Source of the DNA: Prevotella disiens JCM 6334 = ATCC 29426
GTDB taxonomy: Bacteria; Bacteroidota; Bacteroidia; Bacteroidales; Bacteroidaceae
DNA length: 55,851 nucleotides
NCBI RefSeq assembly: GCF_000613345.1
Contig: NZ_BAIS01000010.1
Span: 1 to 55,851, forward strand
Direction of reading: 5' to 3'
Below the pieces are notes generated by a model that did no database searches, was not told where the DNA came from, and saw only the letters and a program-made list of their open reading frames with translations. Below, one piece after another: positions 10,270 through 18,742 of this stretch. A program made the translations under genes and the position numbers. How positions within the stretch are numbered: the first letter of the stretch is position 1; each line of letters begins with the position of its first letter.

Positions 10270-10896
10270 TGTCCGACTTGTCCGAAAAATCGCAAAAAAA
10301 CTTCAATTTACTGCTTGTACTTCTCTACGCCGAGTTTATACATATCGTTGCCTGTCATGGTTGATGGCAACAATGACAGGCAATTCTTTTCGTTTTTACA
10401 GATGTCATGAAAAGCAAAGTTTTTGTCCCGAGTTATGGAACGAAAATCTTTTGGATTAAAACGATGTTTTAGGTTTCATTATACAAGGCAGTAAATAATG
10501 AATGCTGATAAAATTACTACGACCGTTACATGGACTGCCAAATACTTTTCTGTAAATTCACTAAATTCTTTCATCATTCCTTCCATAATTATCTAAATTT
10601 ATTATCCGTAACAAAGATAGCCCTTTATTTTCATTAAAACAAATAAGTTGAGTCGGTTCATGCGGTTTACATCGTTTTTTTATAGAAATGAAATATAAAC
10701 CGACTGAAAACCACACTTCAAGGGGAAACTGTTCGTTCTGCATGGAGCTTGCTTGCCTTGCTTCTATAATATATTAAGGTGAAAATTCATGGTAAGCATA
10801 TTTTTTATAAGCTGTTTATAATAAATTTATAACTATTCATTTAGACTTGATATAAATCAATTTTATGGAGTTTTATCAATAAAATTCGTTTTATTT
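10270..10896. other. Non-coding AT-rich intergenic DNA
   Basis: No gene, terminator or repeat family member could be supported here. A 60-codon minus-strand frame at 10561-10743 has no recognisable features and is left out. Confidence 0.5.
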
Positions 10897-11243
10897 TTGC
10901 AAGTTTAATTATAAATTCATATCTTTGCTATATAATAAAATGTAAAAGTCATCATTTACAAAATTCTCAAAATGGGGAATAGTTATATTTGGTAGAAGAA
11001 AGCATTCAGGAAGTATATAAGGATTGAGAAGAACACTATTCGGCTATAAAGTTAGCATAAGAGAGGCAGATAGTGTGAAATTGATTTCTTAAATTAGAGG
11101 ACTTCAATAAGTAAGGTAATTTTAGGTAGCAAGATTGCAGAAGGGATTGTTTAAAAGGATAGAATAAAGAGTAGTTTCATAGTATTTAAATTTATTAGGA
11201 AATGCGCACTTTCAATAGCTAACGTTGGGAGTGCGTTTTTTTT
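10897..11243 (+). ncRNA. Putative small RNA of about 300 nt
   Basis: A -7 element TATCTTTG lies at 10922-10929 with a TTG at 10897-10899 (22-bp spacing, slightly long). About 305 nt further on is a terminator with stem CGCACT/AGTGCG and eight T (11205-11243). There is no open frame of useful length between them, only a 7-codon ATG frame near 10973. Internal complementarity exists (CACTAT with ATAGTG at about 11033 and 11072). It does not match tmRNA, RNase P RNA or SRP RNA signatures that I know. Promoter and terminator support transcription; the identity is unknown. Confidence 0.4.
11205..11243 (+). terminator. Rho-independent terminator of the putative ~300-nt RNA
   Basis: CGCACT and AGTGCG form a six-pair stem with a 19-nt loop, followed by TTTTTTTT. 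It lies far from any protein gene, which is why a non-coding transcript is proposed upstream. Confidence 0.7.
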
Positions 11244-11380
11244 ATTTTTGCCTTTTTCTTGACATAATGTAAACTAAAAAACGAAATAAATAGTAATAGG
11301 GAAATAAAAAACAACTTTTTGCGGTGTTATTGCATGCGGTTTTAAAAAATGTTAAGTGCTGGAAATTACTTTTAAAAAGT

Positions 11381-11411
11381 TTGTTCGTACAAAAAAGATA
11401 CATTACCTTTA
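11381..11411 (+). promoter_or_regulatory. Promoter of a putative ~90-nt RNA
   Basis: TTG at 11381-11383, 20-bp spacer, TACCTTTA at 11404-11411. The last base differs from the TAnnTTTG consensus. Confidence 0.5.
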
Positions 11412-11417
11412 CACTCG

Positions 11418-11508
11418 TTATCCTGAAACAATCTTAATAAACCTAATGGGCTAATGCCTAAAAAATGTATTAGAAACGGAGAACTGTGAAGTTCGCCGTT
11501 TTTTTTAT
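11418..11508 (+). ncRNA. Putative small RNA of about 90 nt
   Basis: Between a promoter-like site (11381-11411) and a strong terminator (11476-11508) there is about 90 nt without an open frame. The sequence includes an unusual stretch, CCTAATGGGCTAATGCCT. The start is inferred as about 7 nt after the -7 element. Function unknown; an attenuator remnant is the alternative. Confidence 0.4.
11476..11508 (+). terminator. Rho-independent terminator of the putative ~90-nt RNA
   Basis: AACGGAGAACT pairs with AGTTCGCCGTT around GTGA with one mismatch, followed by a run of T. Confidence 0.8.
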
Positions 11509-11586
11509 TATTATTAGAAACATGAAACGAATGGTTGAACTTGTGAAAAAGTCATGCTCGTATATGTAGCACGATTGTTTGATTTT

Positions 11587-11640
11587 TAAAACAATAGGTT
11601 TTGAAAGGCAAAAGAGCCTATTTTAAGCACAAAAATAGAC
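11587..11640. repeat. Copy of the ~22-bp CCTATTTT repeat family
   Basis: Contains AAAACAATAGGTTTTG and GCAAAAGAGCCTATTTT, the same units seen at 24331, 29608, 36913, 44098, 46488 and 55576. Confidence 0.7.
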
Positions 11641-11705
11641 ACTTTTTATAAATTAAGATGGGGGGCATTAGCAAGCTGGCGAAAAACGTTCTTTTTCAAA
11701 GTGCG

Positions 11706-11778
11706 ATTTCTCGCCACGAGCATGTACAAATTTCGTTTCACTCATTTGCATGCTTCGTCTGGCTTAACGAAATCGTTC
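11706..11778. repeat. 73-bp structured repeat, copy 1
   Basis: Begins ATTTCTCGCCACGAGCATG and ends GGCTTAACGAAATCGTTC. It is a direct repeat of 11947-12019 with a few substitutions. GCCACGAGCAT pairs imperfectly with ATGCTTCGTGTGGC in copy 2, so each copy can fold as a long hairpin. Confidence 0.8.
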
Positions 11779-11825
11779 TCTTTTAGAGTGCAAAATAGCT
11801 GCTTTCTGGCAAGTTATGATACTTT

Positions 11826-11921
11826 GTAGGGGCGTGATTTTTTCGCTTTGCTCAACAACTCGTATCACGTTCCTAATACACTAAAATTTGCGGAGAGGAA
11901 CGTGATAAATCACGCCCCTAC
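11826..11921. repeat. Inverted pair of GTAG palindromes (REPIN-like)
   Basis: The plus-oriented unit 11826-11873 starts GTAGGGGCGTGAT and has a long loop containing CTCAACAACTCGT before ATCACGTTCC. The minus-oriented short unit is 11896-11921. Two REP-type units facing each other 22 bp apart is the REPIN arrangement. Confidence 0.75.
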
Positions 11922-11946
11922 AAAGTATCATTGCTCGAAAGGTTCT

Positions 11947-12019
11947 ATTTCTCGCCACGAGCATGTACAAATTTCGCTTTGCTCATTTGTATGCTTCGTG
12001 TGGCTTAACGAAATCGTTC
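11947..12019. repeat. 73-bp structured repeat, copy 2
   Basis: Second direct copy of the repeat at 11706-11778. The inner GCATGTACAAAT and ATTTGTATGC also pair. The two copies flank the inverted palindrome pair at 11826-11921. Confidence 0.8.
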
Positions 12020-12080
12020 GTCCCTACGCCAACTTGCTGTCCGTTTCCTTGCTTATTTTTTCCTAATTTGATAGATTTCC

Positions 12081-12734
12081 TTAGGCTTCATACTCCGTTG
12101 GGTCGTCAATCCCAGCTTGTTGGAAGGCTTCTTTTCGTTCAACGCATGTGCCACATTTGCCACAATGGTGGTTGCCGTCTTTATAGCAACTCCATGTTTC
12201 AGCGTAGTCGATGCCTAATTTTGTGCCAATGCTGACAATATCGGCTTTGGTGATGTTGGTGAAAGCGGCTTCTATGCGCGTGTTGTTGAACGTTCCTGCT
12301 TGGGTTGCAGCAGTCATGGCGTCAATAAATTCGGGGCGACAATCGGGATAAATGGTGTGGTCGCCACCATGGTTGGCAATGTAAATGCGGTTAAGATGAT
12401 GACTTTCGGCAATGCCCGCAGCAATGGCGAGCATGATTCCATTACGAAAAGGCACAACGGTCGATTTCATATTGTCTTCTTCGTAATGCCCTTCGGGAAT
12501 TTTGTCAGACCCTTCTAAAAGCGAACTTTTAAAATATTCGTGCATGAATTGCAAAGGTATGACGATGTGGCGAATGCCCAAACGCTTGCAATGTAAGGCA
12601 GCGAAAGGCAATTCTTTGCTGGCGTGGTTTTGTCCGTAGTCGAACGAAATGGCTAATGCTATGGTGTTGGCCTTTTGGTGGAGTAGGGTAATGGAGTCAA
12701 GTCCACCGCTTACGATGATAATCGAATCTTTCAT
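12081..12734 (-). CDS. queC: 7-cyano-7-deazaguanine synthase QueC
   Basis: A 217-residue cytoplasmic enzyme that converts 7-carboxy-7-deazaguanine and ammonia to preQ0 using ATP, in queuosine biosynthesis. The N-terminal PP-loop SGGLDS (about 9-14) binds ATP. FDYGQNHASKEL near 33-44 is family-diagnostic. The C-terminal CGKCGTCVER with the preceding CYKDGNHHC supplies the four-Cys zinc site. Length is standard. It stands alone; no other que gene is nearby, and I could not recognise a preQ1 riboswitch in the short upstream region. Confidence 0.95.
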   Translation of the reverse strand: MKDSIIIVSGGLDSITLLHQKANTIALAISFDYGQNHASKELPFAALHCKRLGIRHIVIPLQFMHEYFKSSLLEGSDKIPEGHYEEDNMKSTVVPFRNGIMLAIAAGIAESHHLNRIYIANHGGDHTIYPDCRPEFIDAMTAATQAGTFNNTRIEAAFTNITKADIVSIGTKLGIDYAETWSCYKDGNHHCGKCGTCVERKEAFQQAGIDDPTEYEA

Positions 12735-12891
12735 TTTTTTCTGTTTATGATGTTTTGTGCTAAAAATATTATTGTCTACACTTTGCTATCATTATTGTCT
12801 ACCGACTTGACGCACCTCAACAATATTGATAAGCAAGTGCAAAATTACGAAAAAAGATTTCGTTTTGTTCTCCCGATAGGATATTTTTTAG

Positions 12892-12899
12892 TAAATTTG
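12892..12899 (+). promoter_or_regulatory. -7 element upstream of pgk
   Basis: TAAATTTG followed by C fits the TAnnTTTGC consensus and lies about 50 bp before the pgk start. The nearest TTG (12865-12867) is 24 bp away, longer than usual, so the -33 part is uncertain. Confidence 0.5.
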
Positions 12900-12946
12900 C
12901 CGTATTAAGAATGTATTCAATATAATTAAAATAAAAATCAAACGAG

Positions 12947-14197
12947 ATGAAAATTAACGATTTCAACTTCGCTGGACAGAAAGCAATTGTCCGCGTGGAT
13001 TTCAATGTGCCATTAGATGAAAATGGTAAAGTTACAGACGACACACGTATTCGTGGTGCCTTACCAACTTTGAAGAAAGTGATTGCTGATGGTGGCGCAC
13101 TCATTATGATGAGCCACATGGGTAAGCCAAAAGGCAAGGTGAAGGCTGAACTTTCATTGGAACAGATTGTTAAGAACGTGAGCGATGCGTTGGGCGTGCC
13201 TGTAAAGTTTGCTAAAGATGCAGGAAAAGCAGAGGCAGAAGTAGCAGAATTGAAGAATGGTGAGGCTCTTTTGTTAGAAAATCTTCGTTTTTATGCTGAA
13301 GAAGAAGGCAAGCCAGTAGGCGTAGAAAAGGGTACTCCAGAGTATGATGCTGCTAAAAAAGAAATGAAAACTCGTCAGGCAGAGTTTGCTAAAAAGTTGG
13401 CTTCATACGCTGACGTTTATGTAAACGACGCTTTTGGAACTGCTCACCGCAAGCATGCTTCAACAGCCGTTATTGCTGACAACTTCGATGCCGACCACAA
13501 AATGTTGGGTTTCCTTATGGAAAAAGAAGTTACAGCTATCGATAGCGTCTTGAAAAATGCGCAACACCCATTCACAGCCATTATTGGTGGTTCAAAGGTT
13601 AGCTCTAAATTGGGCGTAATTAAGAACTTGTTGGATAAGGTGGACAACCTCATTATTGGTGGCGGTATGGGCTATACTTTCATCAAAGCACAAGGTGGCA
13701 AAATTGGAATGTCGCTCCACGAAGACGAATTGATGCCTGAAGCATTGAGCGTAATGAAGACTGCAAAGGAAAAAGGTGTTAATCTTTCACTTTCGGTAGC
13801 TACTATTTGTGCGCAAGAATTTTCTAATGATGCAGAGCGTAAGCAATTCCCAATCAACCAAATTCCTGATGATTGGGAAGGTATGGACGCTGCTCCAGAA
13901 AGTCTTGAAATATGGAAGAAGATTATTCTCGACTCAAAAACAATTCTTTGGAACGGTCCTGTTGGCGTGTTCGAACTCGATAACTTTGCACATGGTACAG
14001 GAGAAATCGCAAAATATGTTGCCGAAGCTACACAAAAGAACGGAGCATTCTCGCTCGTTGGTGGTGGCGATTCAGTAGCCGCAGTAAACAAATTTGGTTT
14101 GGCTGACAAGGTTTCATACGTTTCTACAGGTGGTGGCGCAATGCTCGAAGCTATCGAAGGCAAAGTACTCCCAGGCATAGCAGCTATCGAAGGCTAA
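12947..14197 (+). CDS. pgk: Phosphoglycerate kinase
   Basis: A 416-residue glycolytic enzyme transferring phosphate from 1,3-bisphosphoglycerate to ADP. Visible are the N-terminal substrate motif [13 protein letters not shown] (about 16-28), the basic LLENLRFY region near 110, the hinge and nucleotide domain [15 protein letters not shown] near 205-220, the glycine-rich [11 protein letters not shown] and the C-terminal [10 protein letters not shown] and STGGGAMLE loops. The frame is intact and of normal length. It is a single gene with its own -7 element and a strong terminator. Confidence 0.98.
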   Translation: MKINDFNFAGQKAIVRVDFNVPLDENGKVTDDTRIRGALPTLKKVIADGGALIMMSHMGKPKGKVKAELSLEQIVKNVSDALGVPVKFAKDAGKAEAEVAELKNGEALLLENLRFYAEEEGKPVGVEKGTPEYDAAKKEMKTRQAEFAKKLASYADVYVNDAFGTAHRKHASTAVIADNFDADHKMLGFLMEKEVTAIDSVLKNAQHPFTAIIGGSKVSSKLGVIKNLLDKVDNLIIGGGMGYTFIKAQGGKIGMSLHEDELMPEALSVMKTAKEKGVNLSLSVATICAQEFSNDAERKQFPINQIPDDWEGMDAAPESLEIWKKIILDSKTILWNGPVGVFELDNFAHGTGEIAKYVAEATQKNGAFSLVGGGDSVAAVNKFGLADKVSYVSTGGGAMLEAIEGKVLPGIAAIEG

Positions 14198-14218
14198 TAG
14201 ATTACACATTATATTATA

Positions 14219-14258
14219 GAAGGAAGAAAGTTTGCCATAAACTTTCTTCCTTTTTTCT
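14219..14258 (+). terminator. Rho-independent terminator of pgk
   Basis: GGAAGAAAGTTT pairs perfectly with AAACTTTCTTCC around GCCAT, followed by TTTTTT. Confidence 0.93.
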
Positions 14259-14273
14259 TTTGTATTTCCCCTT

Positions 14274-14467
14274 AGGTGGGTTCTAAAAATTAGCTTTGTT
14301 TTAATTTGCTTTTCTTTTTGTGAGCAAATTGTCAATGAGTAAGGGCGCATAGCGAGCTATGCAACCGCACGAATTGGCGATTTGAACCAAAAAGAAACCA
14401 AAGAAAAACAAAACGAAACCCATATCCTAAGTATATTTCTTTCGGTGGTAATTTTTAGAACCCACCT
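14274..14467 (-). mobile_element. MITE-like element, copy A (194 bp)
   Basis: Bounded by inverted ends AGGTGGGTTCTAAAAATTA and TAATTTTTAGAACCCACCT (19 bp, perfect). It carries no open frame and has a central hairpin GCATAG-CGAG-CTATGC. The interior matches copy B (21185-21380) in opposite orientation. The flanks (CTT and TTA) do not form a clear target duplication here. No transposase with matching ends is in the window. Confidence 0.85.
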
Positions 14468-14538
14468 TTATAGTTTTCCCCTTTTTTGGGCTCATTAGAA
14501 ATTGTTTTCAGGTCAGCGAGGAACGTTAGCAGATTGGC

Positions 14539-14737
14539 GTAGGGGCGGAGGTTTCCTCCGTTCCGCATATAGCAAGTCGGTTGTAGGGGCGGAATTTCAT
14601 TCCGTTCCGCACAAGTAGCTTCGTAGGGGCGTGATTTTTTCGCAAGCTCAACAACTCGTATCACGTCCCTCACAACCTTTGAAGAATTAATGAATTGGGC
14701 ATTTTTCTGTGAGGAACGTGATAAATCACGCCCCTAC
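14539..14737. repeat. Cluster of four GTAG palindromes with three stem variants
   Basis: Units at 14539-14564 (stem CGGAGG/CCTCCG), 14583-14608 (CGGAAT/ATTCCG) and 14623-14669 (CGTGAT/ATCACG, long loop containing AAGCTCAACAACTCG) run on the plus strand. 14712-14737 (CGTGAT/ATCACG) runs on the minus strand. The GTAGGGG head and TTCC tail are kept while the stem bases change in pairs. Confidence 0.85.
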
Positions 14738-14777
14738 GAATCTACTTTTTCACCACAATATCCCTTTTATGATAGCA

Positions 14778-14817
14778 AATAAAAACTCCCCAACCTTTTG
14801 CAAGGCTGAGGAGCGAA
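14778..14817 (-). terminator. Rho-independent terminator of the peptide-transporter operon
   Basis: On the minus strand CTCCTCAGCC pairs with GGTTGGGGAG around TTGCAAAA with minor mismatches, followed by TTTTTATTT. It lies just after the transporter stop at 14841. Confidence 0.8.
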
Positions 14818-14840
14818 ATATACTACTTATTATAAATTTC

Positions 14841-16364
14841 TTATTTTGCTACTTTCTCCAATTTGCCCATTACTGAGAACATGAAGATAGCAGAGAGGAT
14901 ACAGAGAACGATGAATACGCTCCATACAACCCACAATGGAAGTGAACCCCAAAGGAAGCCACCAACACTTACGAGGAAGTTACCCAAAGCAGTTGCAACG
15001 AACCAACCGCCCATCATAGCACCCTTATACTTAGGAGGAGCTACCTTAGAAACGAATGAAATACCCATTGGGCTGAGCAACAACTCACCGAAAGTAAGCA
15101 CGAGGTAAGTACCAATCAACCAATTAGGAGATGCAAAAGTCTTTGCACCATCGGCTGCTACCTTTTGAGCATCAGGTGAGTTAAGACCCATAGAAGCCAA
15201 TAACATGACCACGAAACCGCAACCTGCAATCAACATACCGTAAGCAATCTTACGAGGAGCTGATGGTTCTTTACCCTTCTTAGCCAAAGCACCGAAGATT
15301 GCCATACTTATTGGAGTAAGCGCAACTACATAGAATGGGTTAAATTGTTGGAAAATAGGCGCACTAACATGAACTTCACCGTTAATTGTACCATACTTGT
15401 AGCCAATTACAGCCAATGCTGCGAGGATAACGAGAGCTGAAATGCCCTTAGCTTTTCCTGTTTTAGCACCAAAGAAAGCGAAACCAGCGTAAACAATGAT
15501 AATTACCATGAAGAGGTTGATTACATCGAATACCATACTCTGAGCACCTTCTGCAGTAGGTTGTACAAACTCGTCGGCAAAGTAAGTAAGAGTAAGACCA
15601 TTTTGGTGGAAAGCCATCCAGAAGAAAATAACTACGGCAAATACAAGGCAAAGCGCAACGATGCGTTCTTTTGTTTCTGCTGGAGAAAGTTCTTCAACTT
15701 CTGCGGCAGCCTTGTCGTCCTTCTTCTTTGCGCCACCTTCCAAATGCTTAAATCCTGGGCGGAAAGCATAGTAAATAGCGATAGAAAGAATCAACGAAGC
15801 ACATGCTACGGCAAATGCCAAGTGATAAGCTGCATTAGGATTCATGTGCAATGAAGTTACTGCCCAGTCGTGAATTTTTACAGCAGCAGTAGGAGCAAAC
15901 AAAGCACCAATGTTGATAGCCATGTAGAAGATAGAGAAACCAGAGTCGCGCTTGTCGGCCATGCCTGCTTCATCGTAAAGGTTACCTACCATTACTTGCA
16001 AGTTGCCTTTGAAAAGACCTGTTCCCAAAGAAATAAGAAGTAGGGCAGCAAGCATACTTGTGAACGCTACAGCACCGGTTCCCAATGGAAGTGCCAAGCA
16101 AAGATAACCAATGAACATAATCATGATACCTGTTGTTACCATCTTTCCATAACCGAACTTGTCAGCCAAAATACCACCTACGAGTGGTAAGAAGTAGACT
16201 AATCCGAGGAAAGTACTGTAAATTGCTCCTGCTGTTCCAGCTTCAAGACCGAAATTTCCTCTAAGGAAAAGGGCAAAAACTGCAATCATGGTGTAATAAC
16301 CAAATCGCTCTCCTGTGTTGGCTAATGCCAATGCATAAAGACTTTTAGGTTGTCCTTCGAACAT
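14841..16364 (-). CDS. Proton-dependent oligopeptide transporter (POT/PTR family)
   Basis: A 507-residue inner-membrane major-facilitator protein predicted to import di- and tripeptides with protons. The POT signature is clear near residues 13-30 (NTGERFGYYTMIAVFALFL), including the E-R-F-x-Y-Y pattern for proton and peptide binding. Many hydrophobic segments follow, with the second POT motif region (FYMAINIGALFAPT) near 145. A charged loop (about 208-232) separates the two halves. It is the last gene of a three-gene minus-strand run, 31 bp after the outer-membrane barrel gene, and is closed by a terminator. Peptide uptake suits an organism with several secreted peptidases. Confidence 0.93.
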   Translation of the reverse strand: MFEGQPKSLYALALANTGERFGYYTMIAVFALFLRGNFGLEAGTAGAIYSTFLGLVYFLPLVGGILADKFGYGKMVTTGIMIMFIGYLCLALPLGTGAVAFTSMLAALLLISLGTGLFKGNLQVMVGNLYDEAGMADKRDSGFSIFYMAINIGALFAPTAAVKIHDWAVTSLHMNPNAAYHLAFAVACASLILSIAIYYAFRPGFKHLEGGAKKKDDKAAAEVEELSPAETKERIVALCLVFAVVIFFWMAFHQNGLTLTYFADEFVQPTAEGAQSMVFDVINLFMVIIIVYAGFAFFGAKTGKAKGISALVILAALAVIGYKYGTINGEVHVSAPIFQQFNPFYVVALTPISMAIFGALAKKGKEPSAPRKIAYGMLIAGCGFVVMLLASMGLNSPDAQKVAADGAKTFASPNWLIGTYLVLTFGELLLSPMGISFVSKVAPPKYKGAMMGGWFVATALGNFLVSVGGFLWGSLPLWVVWSVFIVLCILSAIFMFSVMGKLEKVAK

Positions 16365-16395
16365 AATTTTAAAATTTTAGTTGTTATTAATTGAT

Positions 16396-17145
16396 TTATT
16401 TGTTATTTTTACTTTTGGTAATGTCAAACAAGTAGGTCGCTTTGATAAGAAAACTTCCATTATTTGACTTTCCGAAATAGTCTTTTTTCGTGTTCCCATA
16501 GATGTTGCCCAATCCATAATAGTAGCGTGCTTCTAAAAGGAAATGACCAATATGGTCGTTACTATACTCTGTTCCCAAGCCAGCAGCGATGCCGTAATCA
16601 AATTTCTTTTCTACGGGCATGTTTTCCTGATTGGCTATTGTGTTGCTACGACCTGTCCCGTCGGTAGCTATATTTGGGGTTTCATAGTTCTTTGACGTTG
16701 TTTCGCTCACGAAAAAGCCGATTTGAGGCCCTGCTTGTACGAAGAAATTAAAGCCATTCCTTTCCTTTCCCCAAGCCAAATGAGCAAAAACAGGGATTTG
16801 AACGTAATTCAATGTGCGGGAATAGGCTTCTATTGCTCCGTTTTGGTTCATTACTTTTTCGCCCGTCTTTGTGCGAATATCTTGGTTCCACCCCATGGCG
16901 GTGTAGTTTATTTCGCCATAAATCGAACAAATTGTATTGAAATATTTTTCGCAAATATAGCGTACAGAACCACCAAAGGTCATTCCTTTTTTCATAGTTT
17001 GCGATACTCTTGGCGCAAAACCAACATTCGACATGACAAAACCAGCGTTACCACCAATGGAAAGGTCGTTACGATGCTCTCCCACTTGTGCCTTTGCTAC
17101 AAGCGAGAGTAACAATAATAATGCTGTAATTATCTGTTTCTGCAT
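16396..17145 (-). CDS. Outer membrane beta-barrel protein (porin-like, PorT-type fold)
   Basis: 249 residues: a signal peptide (about 1-19, ending AKA) and then alternating aromatic and glycine-rich beta-strands (LSIGGNAGFVMSNVG, FNFFVQAGPQIGFFV, GIAAGLGTEYS), ending in an aromatic-rich strand that favours outer-membrane insertion. It resembles the small 8-10-strand barrels of Bacteroidota (OMP_b-brl_2 group). It lies between a LysM/binding-protein gene (68 bp upstream) and the POT transporter (31 bp downstream). It may be a pore or a structural barrel; no specific substrate can be read from the sequence. Confidence 0.8.
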   Translation of the reverse strand: MQKQIITALLLLLSLVAKAQVGEHRNDLSIGGNAGFVMSNVGFAPRVSQTMKKGMTFGGSVRYICEKYFNTICSIYGEINYTAMGWNQDIRTKTGEKVMNQNGAIEAYSRTLNYVQIPVFAHLAWGKERNGFNFFVQAGPQIGFFVSETTSKNYETPNIATDGTGRSNTIANQENMPVEKKFDYGIAAGLGTEYSNDHIGHFLLEARYYYGLGNIYGNTKKDYFGKSNNGSFLIKATYLFDITKSKNNK

Positions 17146-17212
17146 GTTTTATAGTATTCTTTTTCAACCCTTCTTTGAAGGTCTTTCGTGTTTTCTCTGC
17201 CGCTGTTTTCAA

Positions 17213-18595
17213 CTAATAAACTAAGTTTTCCATCGTTTGGTCGGCTTTGAAGTGCACCAATTGGAAGTGATTATTGATGTATCCGCCACTTCCATACCGC
17301 TCAAAATTGTAGTGCGTTTGCAGCGGAGCGTATTTCACATCGGTGCTATTGCCTTTAAAATTCTTACCTTTATTCTTTAATCCACGAACGAAGAATTGTG
17401 CTTGGTCGTAGCCTATAATGGCAAAACGTGGAATGTAAGTGTTGCGCATGGGTTCGCCAAACTTACTTTGATAGAGCTTTTCCAACGCTTCCGTTTTCCG
17501 AGCTGCCTTATTATAATAGTAGGTCGAAGGAATGTAAACTCCGTATTTAAAGTAATTTGCTAAATTATATTCTTGGTACATAAACCATTCGTTGTAACCA
17601 TACATCGAAATGGCAATGCCTGGATTAGTGCGTTTCAAAGAATCTAATTTGGCGAAAACCTTATTTAAATATGGACTTTTCTCCGAATTTATGACAATTA
17701 CGTTGGGCTTTGATGTGCTAAAATTCTTCGCAAAATCAACCTGAGGCGTATTGATACTTGTCAGTTTGTATGGGATTTTAGCTCTTTCCAGATTCTTTCT
17801 CAGTTCGCTTGTGAAGTTTCCAACCTGACTATCATTGTCGTTACAGTTGATAAAGATGGGTTGATGCGTCTTTTGGAAACGTTCAAAGAAACATGCTATC
17901 GCCTTTTGATTCAAGCGAAAGTTGTCTTGATAGACTTGGAAAATATTTGGATTAACGCTAGCTTCCTTTGATTCTATTGAGAAAGGAATGACCATTTTAA
18001 TGCCATTTTTCGTACAGAAATCCCCTAAATGCTTCACTTGATTGCTATAAAGCGGACCAAAAATAATATCTAAATTGGCTGCATTTTGCTCTGAAAGCGT
18101 TGTGCGAATATCAGCATCTATCGGTACATTCCATGCGTGAACGTCCGTATTGATACCTTCTGCCTTCATTTGTTCCAATGCCAACAATAGACCTCTGTAA
18201 TATTCCACCATGCGTTTGCCGTCGCCATCGTTGTTGTGTAAAGGCAACATAACACCTATTCTAATGACATTTGAAACAGGCGCAGCCACAGATTTTTGCG
18301 GCTTTGGCGTGTTGGTTGTAATGGTTGTAGGTTTTATTTCCGCTTTCTTGTCGTTTCCTTTTGCGAATGGAACAAAAATCCATGAGCCTTTCTTGAGTTC
18401 ATAGCCCTCTTGTTTCATTTCTGGATTTGCGTCAAGTAGCTCTTGTATGCTGACACCATAGTCTTTGGCAATGCCAAAGATGGTTTCTTTTTTCTTAACC
18501 TTATGAATATCTCTCCATATCGTCGTTTGCGCTGCAGCTTCGATAGTGAAGGCTAAAACGAATATAAAAAGAAAATATTTATAATAAAGTTTCAT
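17213..18595 (-). CDS. LysM domain + periplasmic-binding-protein fold (PBP1) protein
   Basis: 460 residues. A signal peptide (1-22, ending AAA) is followed by one LysM repeat (about 28-75, KKKETIFGIAKDYGVSIQELLDANP), which binds peptidoglycan. A low-complexity Thr/Lys/Pro linker leads to a type-I periplasmic binding domain from about residue 105 (IRIGVMLPLHNNDGDGKRMVEYYRG; LDIIFGPLYSNQV). The design is a binding domain tethered to the cell wall. It heads an operon with an outer-membrane barrel and a peptide transporter, which suggests a role in ligand capture or envelope sensing, but no ligand is known. It is divergent from the AAA gene. Confidence 0.85.
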   Translation of the reverse strand: MKLYYKYFLFIFVLAFTIEAAAQTTIWRDIHKVKKKETIFGIAKDYGVSIQELLDANPEMKQEGYELKKGSWIFVPFAKGNDKKAEIKPTTITTNTPKPQKSVAAPVSNVIRIGVMLPLHNNDGDGKRMVEYYRGLLLALEQMKAEGINTDVHAWNVPIDADIRTTLSEQNAANLDIIFGPLYSNQVKHLGDFCTKNGIKMVIPFSIESKEASVNPNIFQVYQDNFRLNQKAIACFFERFQKTHQPIFINCNDNDSQVGNFTSELRKNLERAKIPYKLTSINTPQVDFAKNFSTSKPNVIVINSEKSPYLNKVFAKLDSLKRTNPGIAISMYGYNEWFMYQEYNLANYFKYGVYIPSTYYYNKAARKTEALEKLYQSKFGEPMRNTYIPRFAIIGYDQAQFFVRGLKNKGKNFKGNSTDVKYAPLQTHYNFERYGSGGYINNHFQLVHFKADQTMENLVY

Positions 18596-18623
18596 ATTTC
18601 AACGTTTTAAGTTTATCACATTG

Positions 18624-18631
18624 CAAAGATA
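18624..18631 (-). promoter_or_regulatory. -7 element of the LysM/barrel/POT operon
   Basis: On the minus strand TATCTTTG followed by C, 28 bp before the start codon at 18595. No TTG is visible at the expected -33 position. Confidence 0.5.
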
Positions 18632-18686
18632 CAAACTATTTGTTTAATTCTTGCATGAAAAGATGCTTTTATCTAAAAAAAATAAG

Positions 18687-18694
18687 TACTTTTG
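18687..18694 (+). promoter_or_regulatory. -7 element upstream of the AAA ATPase gene
   Basis: TACTTTTG fits TAnnTTTG and lies 48 bp before the start at 18743. The -33 element is not evident. Confidence 0.45.
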
Positions 18695-18742
18695 TAAACG
18701 CATCGAGCATTCTTTAAAGATAAAGTTTAGATTATATTTTTT

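Noticed and set aside
10897..11243. tmRNA, RNase P RNA or SRP RNA
   Set aside because: None of the diagnostic sequences of these RNAs is present.
11848..12235. Open frames of 72 and 90 codons
   Set aside because: They lie in structured repeats and on the opposite strand of queC.
12735..12946. preQ1 riboswitch upstream of queC
   Set aside because: No pseudoknot or C-rich/A-rich preQ1 pattern could be found in the short upstream region.
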